A DNA stretch of 64,000 nucleotides, from the NCBI RefSeq assembly GCF_005771435.1, contig NZ_VANI01000008.1, forward strand, positions 1 through 64,000. Reading direction: 5' to 3'. The first letter of the stretch is position 1, and each line of letters starts with the position of its first letter. The DNA is from Microbulbifer harenosus (GTDB lineage: Bacteria; Pseudomonadota; Gammaproteobacteria; Pseudomonadales; Cellvibrionaceae). The position numbers and the translations under genes are program-made. Under the pieces are notes generated by a model, which saw nothing but the letters and a program-made list of their open reading frames with translations, was not told the origin of the DNA and ran no database searches. Shown piece after piece: positions 1 to 8,205 of the stretch.

Positions 1-2191
1 TCAGGGTGAAGGTGTCGTCGCCGGCCGTGCCCACCAGGCCCGCATTGTTGGCGACGAGGTTGCGGAAGCCATCGAACCGGATTCCACTGTTGCTTGCACT
101 GTCCGAGTCTTGCAGCCGCCAGTCGACTGCCGCTAATCCGGTGGCGATATTGTTTGTGCCGCCAGCGGTGATTGTCGTTACACCGGAAAAATCAATGCCC
201 CGCGCCTCAATCACATTGTTGGCCTGCACGACGAAATTATCCGCCTGGGCACTGCCCCGCAGACTGTCAGCGATAGCGGTTGAGAGACCCCTGAAGGTTA
301 TTTCGCCAGCTTCCACTTCACCGTTGTTGCCGGTAAGCGCCAGTCCTGCAGAGAAGTTGCTGGCATCAATATTCCCGGTGCCTCCCGCCTGAAACTCTTC
401 GAATTGGGTAAAGTTCACATTGGCGTGATCAACGCTGCCATTCGCGTTAAGGATGTAATCCTGATCATTGCCGGAAATCACCGTATCGTTGCCACTACCG
501 CCGTTCACACCTGTTAAATTACGGTAAATGAAGTCACCGGCTTTCACCTCATTTTCGGCCGTGAATGTAATGACATCGTTACCGCTCGTTCCCAACAAGC
601 CCGCATTTGTGGCCTGAAGGACTTCAATCCGTTCAAGACTCAAACCATCAACCGGGCTACCTTCCAGACTCCAGTCTTGGCCGTCCCGGCCAATCAGCAC
701 ATCCATTCCGTCCAGACCGTCTATGCTGGTGATGCCTAAAAATTCAACGTCCAGATAACTGAGACCGGAGGCGGTGAGGGTGAATTCGTCTGCATTGGCG
801 GTACCTTCGATACTGGAACCGCTTGCCGCCGTGATCTGGCTGGCACCATGGATCTGGGCGATTTCGCCATCCGTATCCGATACAGACAGCGCACCGTCGA
901 CCAGATTTCCAGTGCCCCCGTCGATGACGCCTTTCAGATTCTGGCTTGTAGACAATCCACTAATATCAAACTGCGCTATGCCCCCGACATTGGTGATTTC
1001 AATCGTATCGACCGATGTGATGCTGCCAAGCACACTGGAAGAATCCGTTTCATCTGTAGAATCTCCAACAGTAAGGCTAAAAGCACCGGCCTGTACTTCG
1101 CCAGAGTTCCTCATTCCTCTCGCCGCGGAAACCTCAACAAGCCCTCCGGAGAGCCTATCCCCCCTGATGGCATGGATTGATCCCTCATTTACCACTTCGT
1201 CAGTGGCAATCAGCTCAATCTTTCCTGCCCCACCTTCCGGACTAGGCGCCGACTCAGCAATCAGCTCACTACTTCCAGTTAGGTTTACCGCCGCAACCGA
1301 TTCGCCATCGTAAGATGAGGCGGACAGGCGGATCACACCGCCAGATTCAGTTATACCTCTCGCGGTAATGATACCGCTATTATTGATCGCGGCCTGGGTA
1401 AATCCATCGGCTACTCTGGCCTCCATAACCACGTTTGCTGCATTGATGTTTCCAGTATTCTGAATTGCGTATTCCGCGAAATCACTTTGGAACTCTTCAA
1501 CAAATTCATCCCTGGTTATTTCAACCCCAATGAGCCCATTTTCATCCAGGGAAAGTACGGCCTTGTCGGCAGAATAAAAATTCACATTACCGGCGATCAG
1601 GTCACCCGCAACGCCCTGATTTATATCCGCGAAATTCTTAACACTCTTGCCGATAAGGGTCACGCCGTTTGGCGCTATAATTTGTCCGTCCGTGTTGACG
1701 ACACCTACATCGCCCTCAACATTCTCTAGAATTTCAAATGTAAAGTTTTCGCCGACGCCAGATATATTGCCATCGAGCGCCGAAAGAGTAAGCGCCTGAA
1801 CGTTTACCGACGAATTTTCACTAAAAAGAATTCCCCTTGGATTGACCAATACTACATGACCATTGGAAATAACATTTCCACTGATATCTGTCGTGCCCGT
1901 GAGAACCTTATTAACAATAATAGAGGATGCCTGGGTATCGTTGAGATTCCCTCCAAAGCGAAAGGTAACGCTGTCGCCCTCAAGAACATCGAAAGAATCC
2001 CAGTCTATCTTTCCAAATTTTCCGTCAATCTGATAAATAGCATCGCTGCCCGATTCAATCTCACTTACGTTCCCAGTCGCAGAGTTTATCGTTCCAGGCG
2101 CAGCCACGACCGAGTTGGTTGTAATCAAACCAAGGCATGTCAATTTTGCCACTTCCACTGCGATCGCGAGAGAACTTTTCTTCATGTTCAT
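1..2191 (-). CDS. TpsA-type exoprotein (filamentous haemagglutinin-like), N-terminal part; runs off the window
   Basis: Reading leftwards from ATG 2191 the frame stays open to the window edge, giving at least 730 residues. It starts with a signal-like stretch (MNMKKSSLAIAV...). A TPS/haemagglutinin N-terminal domain follows, with the hallmark NPRGILFSENSSVNV segment near residue 120. The distal part repeats motifs such as GLLGTSGNDVITF, GGSGNDTVISG and GLVGTAGDDTFTL, which resemble glycine-aspartate calcium-binding repeats. TPS exoproteins cross the outer membrane through a partner TpsB, and the partner gene lies 52 bp upstream on the same strand, so co-transcription is likely. ATG 2185 is an alternative start; no ATG or GTG lies further upstream in frame before a stop. 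Base composition looks more AT-rich than the housekeeping genes (not computed). The C-terminus, and so the function (adhesin, toxin or other), is not visible. Confidence 0.85.
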   Translation of the reverse strand, partial: MNMKKSSLAIAVEVAKLTCLGLITTNSVVAAPGTINSATGNVSEIESGSDAIYQIDGKFGKIDWDSFDVLEGDSVTFRFGGNLNDTQASSIIVNKVLTGTTDISGNVISNGHVVLVNPRGILFSENSSVNVQALTLSALDGNISGVGENFTFEILENVEGDVGVVNTDGQIIAPNGVTLIGKSVKNFADINQGVAGDLIAGNVNFYSADKAVLSLDENGLIGVEITRDEFVEEFQSDFAEYAIQNTGNINAANVVMEARVADGFTQAAINNSGIITARGITESGGVIRLSASSYDGESVAAVNLTGSSELIAESAPSPEGGAGKIELIATDEVVNEGSIHAIRGDRLSGGLVEVSAARGMRNSGEVQAGAFSLTVGDSTDETDSSSVLGSITSVDTIEITNVGGIAQFDISGLSTSQNLKGVIDGGTGNLVDGALSVSDTDGEIAQIHGASQITAASGSSIEGTANADEFTLTASGLSYLDVEFLGITSIDGLDGMDVLIGRDGQDWSLEGSPVDGLSLERIEVLQATNAGLLGTSGNDVITFTAENEVKAGDFIYRNLTGVNGGSGNDTVISGNDQDYILNANGSVDHANVNFTQFEEFQAGGTGNIDASNFSAGLALTGNNGEVEAGEITFRGLSTAIADSLRGSAQADNFVVQANNVIEARGIDFSGVTTITAGGTNNIATGLAAVDWRLQDSDSASNSGIRFDGFRNLVANNAGLVGTAGDDTFTL

Positions 2192-2258
2192 GATATTTTG
2201 CCGATTATCTGCGAGGCGGTGTCACTTACACCGCCGGATTCGTTTGACAAGAAGTGTG

Positions 2259-4244
2259 TTACTGCAGGAAATAGGAGAAGTCCGCATAAACCGTCGGATC
2301 ATCTGCATTATCGCCGGCACCATCGATGGAAGATTTGGACATGGTTGGCCAGGCCACAGAAAGCTGGCTTGCCCAGTTTTCGCTCCAGCTGAACTTGAAC
2401 AGAAACCCTGCGCCGGAAAATGCGGCCCAGTCGTTGGCGAGCTCGGCCTCGAAATTATTGACCACGCCGTAACCTGCATCGGCGATTAGCGCAACCTGCA
2501 ACATATCGTTCAGACGATTGCCGAAAATTCTCGGATTGATCGCATCGGGGAAGGCAGGGTACCACTCCGCGGAAATCAATCCCGCCTGGTCGGCAGAAAA
2601 ATCGCGTACATCAAATGCGCGCACACCGTTGGCACCGCCGAGAGAGAATTGTTCAAATGCAGGCAGGCCATCCTCGCTGTACTGCCAGCGGCTCTTTAAG
2701 ATCAGCCTGGCTTTGGAGTCTGCAAAGGGCATAGGCACGAACAACAGAGAGCTAGTTTCCGCGGCAAACTTCTCAAAGTCCGATGCGCGTTCTAGTCCCG
2801 CCCCAAACTGAGAGAAATAACTGTCGAGCTCTCCATATTGCACCTTGGCATTGACCACGTTCAGCATGGGAATAACGCCACCTGACAGGTGATCCAGATA
2901 TACCCCCATTTCACCACCTATTGCATGGTTATCCTGATCAAGAATTCCATCTATGGATGTAATCTCGGATTTTTTATCCGTCAGGCTGAAGAATCCGGAA
3001 ACATTGAAGTCACGGGAGCGCTTGAATTTATGCTCCACACTCAGGGCGTAGCTTTCGTTGATGCCTTCCAGTTGCAGCATGTTAATAACATCGCCCTTAT
3101 CCTCCTCATTCTGGATTTTGAACTGGTTATAGTCCGCAGAAACCTGTACTCGGGTCCTGGGACTGAATACCGGAAGGCTGTATTTGAATTGCCCCAGGTT
3201 CGAACCAAAGCCGGAATCAAAGCTGTCGATACCCGCCGATTTCAGATAACCCACCGTCAGTTCATCGCCGATACCCAGAGGGTTGAACCAATCCACCGAC
3301 GTGAAAATCCGGTTGTCACCGGTAAAGACAGACCCGTGGTTGTCCATACGGGTGACAAGGCGCCAGGAATTTTCGTCCCGCACTTTCAAGTTGAGGCGGG
3401 TCTCACCCGGATTGTCACCGGGGCTGAAGTAGCCGGTCACATTCAGGGCCGGCAGGTCATTCAGGAGGTAAAGTGACTCCTCGATATCCTTGTGATTGAC
3501 CAGTTTTCCCTGCTGGCCTGCAAAGGCAGAGGCCAGTTGCCTTTCCTTGTACTCCTTATTGTCATGCACGGATATCTGACCAAGGATGCCCTCCTGCACT
3601 GAAAACGTCACAATACCGTCCTTGACTTCCTGTGCGGGAATCTGGACCTGAGCGAGGAAGAGCCCCTGCTGCCGGTAAAACCGTGTCAACTCCGCGGCGA
3701 TATCTTCCAGATCGACATAACTCAATCCACGCTGCGCATTCTGACGCTCAAGTACATTGACCAGTTTGCGCAGTTCCCTGGGCCCGAGGCTCTCGGGCGC
3801 ATAACGTGCGCCCATACCATCCAGCAACAGGGCGATTTCTTTCAGGTTCTCGACGGTGTATCCCGCGGCGACAACCTTGTCTTCCTGCATGTACTTCACA
3901 CGCAGCTCTTCAGCCTTTTCCTCGATTATTTTCCGTTCGATCCCAAACTCCGGATATTCCACAAGTCGGTGAAAGCGGAATTCGCGCACGGAAATACGCG
4001 GGCCAATTTCCCGTCCAGACACTTCCGGGATATCGGTGTCAAGGTTAGGGTCACGGGCCTCCTTTGCTCGCCGTTCAAATTCCTCCGCAACGTCGGCATC
4101 ATCAACGTGGGGGATGTCCTGCTCAAACGCCTGTTTGACACGGCTTCTGAAGCCACTGTCGCCATCATCGGCAACGACCACCGAGGATGAGAACAAGAGC
4201 CCCCACACTGAGCCCCACAACAGTCCTTTGTTCTTCAACGCCAC
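2259..4244 (-). CDS. TpsB outer-membrane transporter (ShlB/FhaC/HecB family)
   Basis: About 660 residues: a signal peptide (LLWGSVWGLLFSSSVVVA), a charged linker, POTRA-type segments (for example ISVREFRFHRL and GIVTFSVQEGILGQISV) and a C-terminal 16-strand-type barrel. The barrel carries the conserved block GGANGVRAFDVRDFSADQAG, the position of the VRGY/F motif in Omp85/TpsB barrels. The family secretes a cognate TpsA across the outer membrane, and the tpsA gene follows directly. I prefer the GTG start at 4244 because a purine-rich AAGGGGGG stretch precedes it and the signal peptide then begins at once; the upstream ATG at 4262 adds six residues with no clear ribosome site. It is somewhat longer than typical TpsB because of the acidic N-terminal linker. 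The 84-101 bp gap to the upstream kinase gene allows a three-gene operon. Confidence 0.9.
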   Translation of the reverse strand: MALKNKGLLWGSVWGLLFSSSVVVADDGDSGFRSRVKQAFEQDIPHVDDADVAEEFERRAKEARDPNLDTDIPEVSGREIGPRISVREFRFHRLVEYPEFGIERKIIEEKAEELRVKYMQEDKVVAAGYTVENLKEIALLLDGMGARYAPESLGPRELRKLVNVLERQNAQRGLSYVDLEDIAAELTRFYRQQGLFLAQVQIPAQEVKDGIVTFSVQEGILGQISVHDNKEYKERQLASAFAGQQGKLVNHKDIEESLYLLNDLPALNVTGYFSPGDNPGETRLNLKVRDENSWRLVTRMDNHGSVFTGDNRIFTSVDWFNPLGIGDELTVGYLKSAGIDSFDSGFGSNLGQFKYSLPVFSPRTRVQVSADYNQFKIQNEEDKGDVINMLQLEGINESYALSVEHKFKRSRDFNVSGFFSLTDKKSEITSIDGILDQDNHAIGGEMGVYLDHLSGGVIPMLNVVNAKVQYGELDSYFSQFGAGLERASDFEKFAAETSSLLFVPMPFADSKARLILKSRWQYSEDGLPAFEQFSLGGANGVRAFDVRDFSADQAGLISAEWYPAFPDAINPRIFGNRLNDMLQVALIADAGYGVVNNFEAELANDWAAFSGAGFLFKFSWSENWASQLSVAWPTMSKSSIDGAGDNADDPTVYADFSYFLQ

Positions 4245-4345
4245 ATTCCCCCCTTGGAACATTCAATACTCGATTGCGAGGCGCCAGTGCAAATCTCCGG
4301 ACGGCGCACTCGCTTCAGAACCTGATCGGAAGTCTTACCCGGCAA

Positions 4346-6928
4346 TCAACGCACCAGGTCTCTTACTACCCGGAATCCGGTAAATTCGTCCGGTGTGCCG
4401 CTGTGTAGCGTTTTTGACGTAACCAGGCAACGACTCATCGCATCCTGCCGGCTTCCGCCCGCGGCAATCAGCTGTTGATCTACCCCCAGCACCCACTCCT
4501 GTACATTGCCGACAGCATTGACAATGCCAAAGGCATTTGCGGTTCCTGTATTCGTGGCAACAAGCTCTCGACCTTTTTCGATACCGCCATAACGCAGATA
4601 GCAATTGCGATCGGATACTTCCGCTTCGCCGTTGGCGCTGGCGGCCGCGAACCACTCAGACTCGGACGGCAGCCGATAGTTGCGACGGGTCTCGCTGCTC
4701 AACCACTGAATAAATTGTTCCGCCTGATCACGGCTGATACGGTTCACCGGCAGTACTCCCGAGCCAAGGTCGAGATCACCGCACGCCCCCAGGATCCCAC
4801 AGAAGCGCGCAAATTCCGCGTTGGATACCTCATATTTTCCTACGGCCAGAGGGCGACCGCCGGCGCCATTGACGACAACCAGCTCCGGTCCACGCCCACC
4901 AGAGCGCATCGGGTCCGCACAACTGTAGCGATCGCCGCGCGCACCACTGCCGGGGCGAAGATGTGCACAGTAATCAATATCAAGCTGTGCCAGCTGCGGC
5001 TGTGCCGGCAACAGTGCCTGCGCTTGTTTAAGAAGTGCTTCCGTGTGCTCTGGACTTTTCAGAGCAAGCCCCGAAAAACAGGTGCTCAGCTCATCGGCTA
5101 CCACAGGCCTCAACACCTGTGCCTTTGCCCGATCAATACTGGCAAGGCGGTTCAACCCCTCCCCAACCGCAGCAACCTGCATACCAAAATCACATCGCAG
5201 CGCGCTCTCCATATCATCCAGCACAAGATTGATCTGGCGTTGTTTTTCCTGAGCAGCAATGCGCTGCTGAGCCCTGAGCTCCTCCTGACGCAGACGTTCC
5301 GCTTCGCGCTCTGCGGCGAGACGCTCTGCCTCCAGACGCTGGCGCAGCTCCTCGCGCTCCTGCGCAAGTTGCGCACGGATTTCATCAGCTCCCTCCACCT
5401 GTTCGTTCCAGCTGGCTGCTCGCCCGAGCATTTCCTCTGCCGGTTCAAGATTTCCCAGTGTCAACTGCCCGGTAGATGCCGCAATAAACAAGTCCGAAAC
5501 CTGGCGGTGCACGGAGTCAGGAAACTGGCTGTCTTGCGGGTTCAGCTCGATATATTCCTGCAACTCCACACGCAGATCGCGCTCCCATGACGGCGTCAGG
5601 ACACTCAGCCCCAGTAATCGGTTGATCGCCTCACGCTTGTCGGAAATACGGCGTTCCAGCAGCTCCTGCTGTAGTTTTTTCTCAAGCTCGATCTTGACCC
5701 GCTGCTGCTCCGCCGTATTCTCCTGCTCGAGGTGGGTATACCCGATCCCACCCGCGACCAGCGTCGCCACAAACAAGCTGCCAAATGCCCATTTCCAGCC
5801 TCTTTTGCCGAAGAACTGCTGAACAAATCGTTCTACCGTCGCAGTCCGCTGTTGTCTCTGGAACGCGAGCGCCGACTCAATAGCCCGCCACTGGCGACGG
5901 CTCAGAGAACGGATGCGCTTTGGCTTGAGCTTTTGCTCAAATGCTTTATCGGCGGGAACTTTGCCAAAAGGGTGGCGACCGCTGAATAATTCGTAAGCGA
6001 CACAACCCAGTGCATACACATCATCACAGGGTTGGGGTTCGCTGCCATTCAGCATTTCGAGGCTGGCATACGCGGGAGTCAATGCCCCCAGAGTACCGGC
6101 ATCGAATATAGTCTTCTCTCCGGCTTTGCTGGCGATCCCGCCTTCCGAGACCGCGCGGGCAATACCGAAATCAATAACTTTCGCCCCCTTCTTGCGGGTG
6201 ACGAAAATATTTCCCGGCTTGAAATCCGAGTGCACAATTCTGTGGGAGTGGGCGTAAATCAGTGCCTGAGAGACATCTCGCAGCACGGACGCTGCACGCT
6301 CCTTTTCAAGGCCAACGTCTGCATGCTCCCGCAGTAGTTTGTCGAGCGGCGCCCCCTCGAGAAACTCCATAGTCATGAATACCCGATCGCCTTCGCGGTC
6401 GAAGTCGAACACGGTCACGATGTTGGGATGTGCCAGCGTCTGGGATTTTCGCGCTTCGCGCTGCAGGGAGATAAACGCGTCGGGGTGCTTCTGGAAATCT
6501 TCATTCAGAAGTTTGATGGCCACGTAGGGATCGCTGTCACTGGCCTCCAACTTGCGGCGATCCAACGCTTTGTACACAGCCCCCATCCCACCGACACCGA
6601 GAAGCTTGTCGAGTTCGAAGCGCCCCTTGATCACCGTTTTTGTAACGGCGCCCTCACGGGAAGTGGACGGCTCGAAATGAACGGCTTCGCGGGGCCTGGG
6701 CAGCTGGCCCGCGGGGCTCACAGAGTCGACAATGACGGTTGCGTCTGCTGTCGCCTCGGAAGCTGCGCCCGGGCCAGTTGGAATCAATCCCGGATTTACA
6801 CCGACAGGAGGGTGATCATTGGCACCGGTTCGCTCATGACCGACAAAAACCGTTACATCGGAATCGTCACATGCCGACAACGCCTCTCCGGCCTTTTTGA
6901 CTATGCGGGTTTTGTCATTCACAACCAT
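4346..6928 (-). CDS. ppkA: Membrane Ser/Thr kinase with FGE-sulfatase domain (T6SS PpkA type)
   Basis: 860 residues. The N-terminal kinase domain spans about residues 103-365: glycine loop GVGGMG (111-116), VAIK lysine 139, DFG at 253-255. The catalytic loop reads HSDFKPGN, so the usual HRD arginine is serine. A transmembrane helix lies at about 379-398, then a long charged coiled coil (about 400-600), then a formylglycine-generating-enzyme-like domain (about 700-858: RLPSESEWFAAA, GNVQEWVLG, GFRVVRDL). Kinase plus membrane anchor plus FGE fold matches PpkA/ImpN, which activates T6SS by phosphorylating the FHA protein; PppA and FHA are encoded in this window. It is divergent from hcp and upstream of tpsB. 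AGGGAG abuts ATG 6928, so GTG at 6922, six bases downstream of that site, may be the real start. Confidence 0.85.
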   Translation of the reverse strand: MVVNDKTRIVKKAGEALSACDDSDVTVFVGHERTGANDHPPVGVNPGLIPTGPGAASEATADATVIVDSVSPAGQLPRPREAVHFEPSTSREGAVTKTVIKGRFELDKLLGVGGMGAVYKALDRRKLEASDSDPYVAIKLLNEDFQKHPDAFISLQREARKSQTLAHPNIVTVFDFDREGDRVFMTMEFLEGAPLDKLLREHADVGLEKERAASVLRDVSQALIYAHSHRIVHSDFKPGNIFVTRKKGAKVIDFGIARAVSEGGIASKAGEKTIFDAGTLGALTPAYASLEMLNGSEPQPCDDVYALGCVAYELFSGRHPFGKVPADKAFEQKLKPKRIRSLSRRQWRAIESALAFQRQQRTATVERFVQQFFGKRGWKWAFGSLFVATLVAGGIGYTHLEQENTAEQQRVKIELEKKLQQELLERRISDKREAINRLLGLSVLTPSWERDLRVELQEYIELNPQDSQFPDSVHRQVSDLFIAASTGQLTLGNLEPAEEMLGRAASWNEQVEGADEIRAQLAQEREELRQRLEAERLAAEREAERLRQEELRAQQRIAAQEKQRQINLVLDDMESALRCDFGMQVAAVGEGLNRLASIDRAKAQVLRPVVADELSTCFSGLALKSPEHTEALLKQAQALLPAQPQLAQLDIDYCAHLRPGSGARGDRYSCADPMRSGGRGPELVVVNGAGGRPLAVGKYEVSNAEFARFCGILGACGDLDLGSGVLPVNRISRDQAEQFIQWLSSETRRNYRLPSESEWFAAASANGEAEVSDRNCYLRYGGIEKGRELVATNTGTANAFGIVNAVGNVQEWVLGVDQQLIAAGGSRQDAMSRCLVTSKTLHSGTPDEFTGFRVVRDLVR

Positions 6929-7128
6929 CTCCCTGGTGCAGATATGCAGTGCTTCCCGTCACTGCCAGGATTAAGACATCTTTACGACAACGCGACACAA
7001 CATCATCGCGAGGTTATCGCGCCACCACACATCTGCAGCCGTCAAAACATGACAGGCGTCACAGATGTCTGTGTTTGCAGTGCAGACAGCCAGATTGCTT
7101 AAAGCGGCAAATTATAACCAACGCACAT

Positions 7129-7143
7129 TGGCACAACAATTGA
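7129..7143 (+). promoter_or_regulatory. Possible sigma-54 (-24/-12) promoter toward hcp
   Basis: The sequence TGGCACAACAATTGA fits TGGCAC-N5-TTGC with the correct spacing, but the final C of the -12 GC is A. Several T6SS hcp operons are RpoN-dependent in other bacteria. It lies about 430 bp before hcp, which is far, so confidence is low. Confidence 0.25.
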
Positions 7144-7211
7144 AGTCCTCACTGAAACGCAATTAAATCCATTACACGCGCTTACAGAACGGTCCGGCAC
7201 ACCCCAAATAT

Positions 7212-7225
7212 CGTACACGCGTACC
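7212..7225. promoter_or_regulatory. Imperfect GTAC-type palindrome upstream of hcp
   Basis: CGTACACGCGTACC resembles the perfect palindrome GGTACGATCGTACC found at 23250. The right half is identical and the left half matches in four of six bases. Related sites precede two other T6SS units, so a shared operator is possible. Confidence 0.3.
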
Positions 7226-7287
7226 AAGTACGCGCTACCTATATAGACACCGACATGACGGCACCGCCTGCGAAGCATTTAAAAACA

Positions 7288-7421
7288 TGCCAGAGTCAAA
7301 CCTGACACCGCTGTGTAGTGATAAAAATAATATTTCGAAAAATGGTGCCGGAGTCGAATACCGGAACTTACGTGACTGCAACGGCAGGCGACTTTCGGCG
7401 CATTAAATTGGTGCCAGAGTC
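7288..7421 (+). repeat. Three direct repeats TGCC(A/G)GAGTC upstream of hcp
   Basis: Copies are at 7288-7297, 7346-7355 and 7412-7421, spaced 58 and 66 bp start to start. The third copy is followed by GATTAAATAATTG. Such spaced repeats can be activator-binding sites; no known regulator motif is recognised. Confidence 0.45.
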
Positions 7422-7570
7422 GATTAAATAATTGAAATTACCGGTTTTTTTTTCAATCTTCGTCTGCTTAAATTCGTTTCGCTTGCCAGATCGGCATCAC
7501 CTGAGCTACTGCATTCGCGGTGGTAAAGGATTCACCACCAAAAAGTCCATACCATATTGAGGGATTAAAA

Positions 7571-8059
7571 ATGGCTATTTACATGAACTTTAATAACAAG
7601 GCGCCTGCCGGCAACGTAACCGCAAAGGGCTATGAAGACTGGATCGAAGTTGACAGCTTCAACTTCGGTGTTGGCCGCGGCGTTTCCATGGAAGCCGGTG
7701 CCGTTGCCAACCGTGAAGCCACTCGCCCCAGCATCAGCGAAGTGACTGTAACCAAGCGTATCGACGCTGCATCCGGTGGTTTGTTCAAAGCTTCTGTAAC
7801 CGGCGACGAAGGCGTTAAAGTTGAAATCCACGTGGTTCAAACCGGCGCCAAATCTGTTGAAAAATACGCCGTTTACAAACTGGAAGACGTGCTGGTGTCC
7901 TCCTACAGCATGACGGCCTCAGCCGGCGGTGCCCCCTCCGAATCGCTCTCCCTGAGCTTTGCGAAGATCGAAGCCGAGCTGAATCACGCCGACAAAACCA
8001 ACAAGAATCCGAAAAACATGCGTGTTGGGTACGATCTCACCACTGCAACTCCGCTCTAA
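7571..8059 (+). CDS. hcp: Hcp / TssD, T6SS inner-tube protein
   Basis: 162 residues beginning MAIYMNFNNKAPAGNVTAKG. The Hcp1 fold is recognisable from the GYEDWIEVDSFNFGVGR segment and the terminal LNHADKTNKNPKNMRVGYDLTTATPL. Hcp hexamers stack into the tube that the contracting sheath expels. ATG 7571 is chosen because GAGGGATTAAAA precedes it and the Hcp family begins here; an upstream in-frame start at 7520 would add 17 unrelated residues. It is the first gene of a unit with vgrG and PAAR and is divergent from ppkA. A strong hairpin follows it, suggesting hcp is made in excess over vgrG. Confidence 0.95.
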   Translation: MAIYMNFNNKAPAGNVTAKGYEDWIEVDSFNFGVGRGVSMEAGAVANREATRPSISEVTVTKRIDAASGGLFKASVTGDEGVKVEIHVVQTGAKSVEKYAVYKLEDVLVSSYSMTASAGGAPSESLSLSFAKIEAELNHADKTNKNPKNMRVGYDLTTATPL

Positions 8060-8078
8060 TCGGAAATTTGTTGTACCG

Positions 8079-8113
8079 GGCCGGGCGCGCAGTAGTCCAC
8101 TGCGCCTCCGGCC
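8079..8113 (+). terminator. Strong hairpin between hcp and vgrG, probable partial terminator or mRNA stabiliser
   Basis: The outer stem is GGCCGG/CCGGCC (8079-8084 with 8108-8113) and the inner stem GCGCAGT/ACTGCGC (8087-8093 with 8099-8105). Only TTT follows, so read-through into vgrG is expected. Confidence 0.5.
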
Positions 8114-8205
8114 TTTGCCGTTGAACACCGTTGAACTTGCAGTCGAATGCGTGCCTCCAAAGTGCGCGTTCAGGAAGCCGGCACCTATAGGGAATTGGGC
8201 CTGAT

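Larger units (their letters stand above)
6929..7570. other. Divergent regulatory region between ppkA and hcp, no gene seen
   Basis: About 640 bp without a convincing reading frame. It is AT-rich compared with its surroundings and contains a sigma-54-like site (7129-7143), a half-conserved GTAC palindrome (7212-7225), three direct repeats TGCC(A/G)GAGTC (7288-7421) and a run of nine T (about 7445). The hcp ribosome site GAGGG lies just before ATG 7571. Long leaders upstream of hcp are common in T6SS loci. That these elements act as regulatory sites is inference. Confidence 0.6.
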
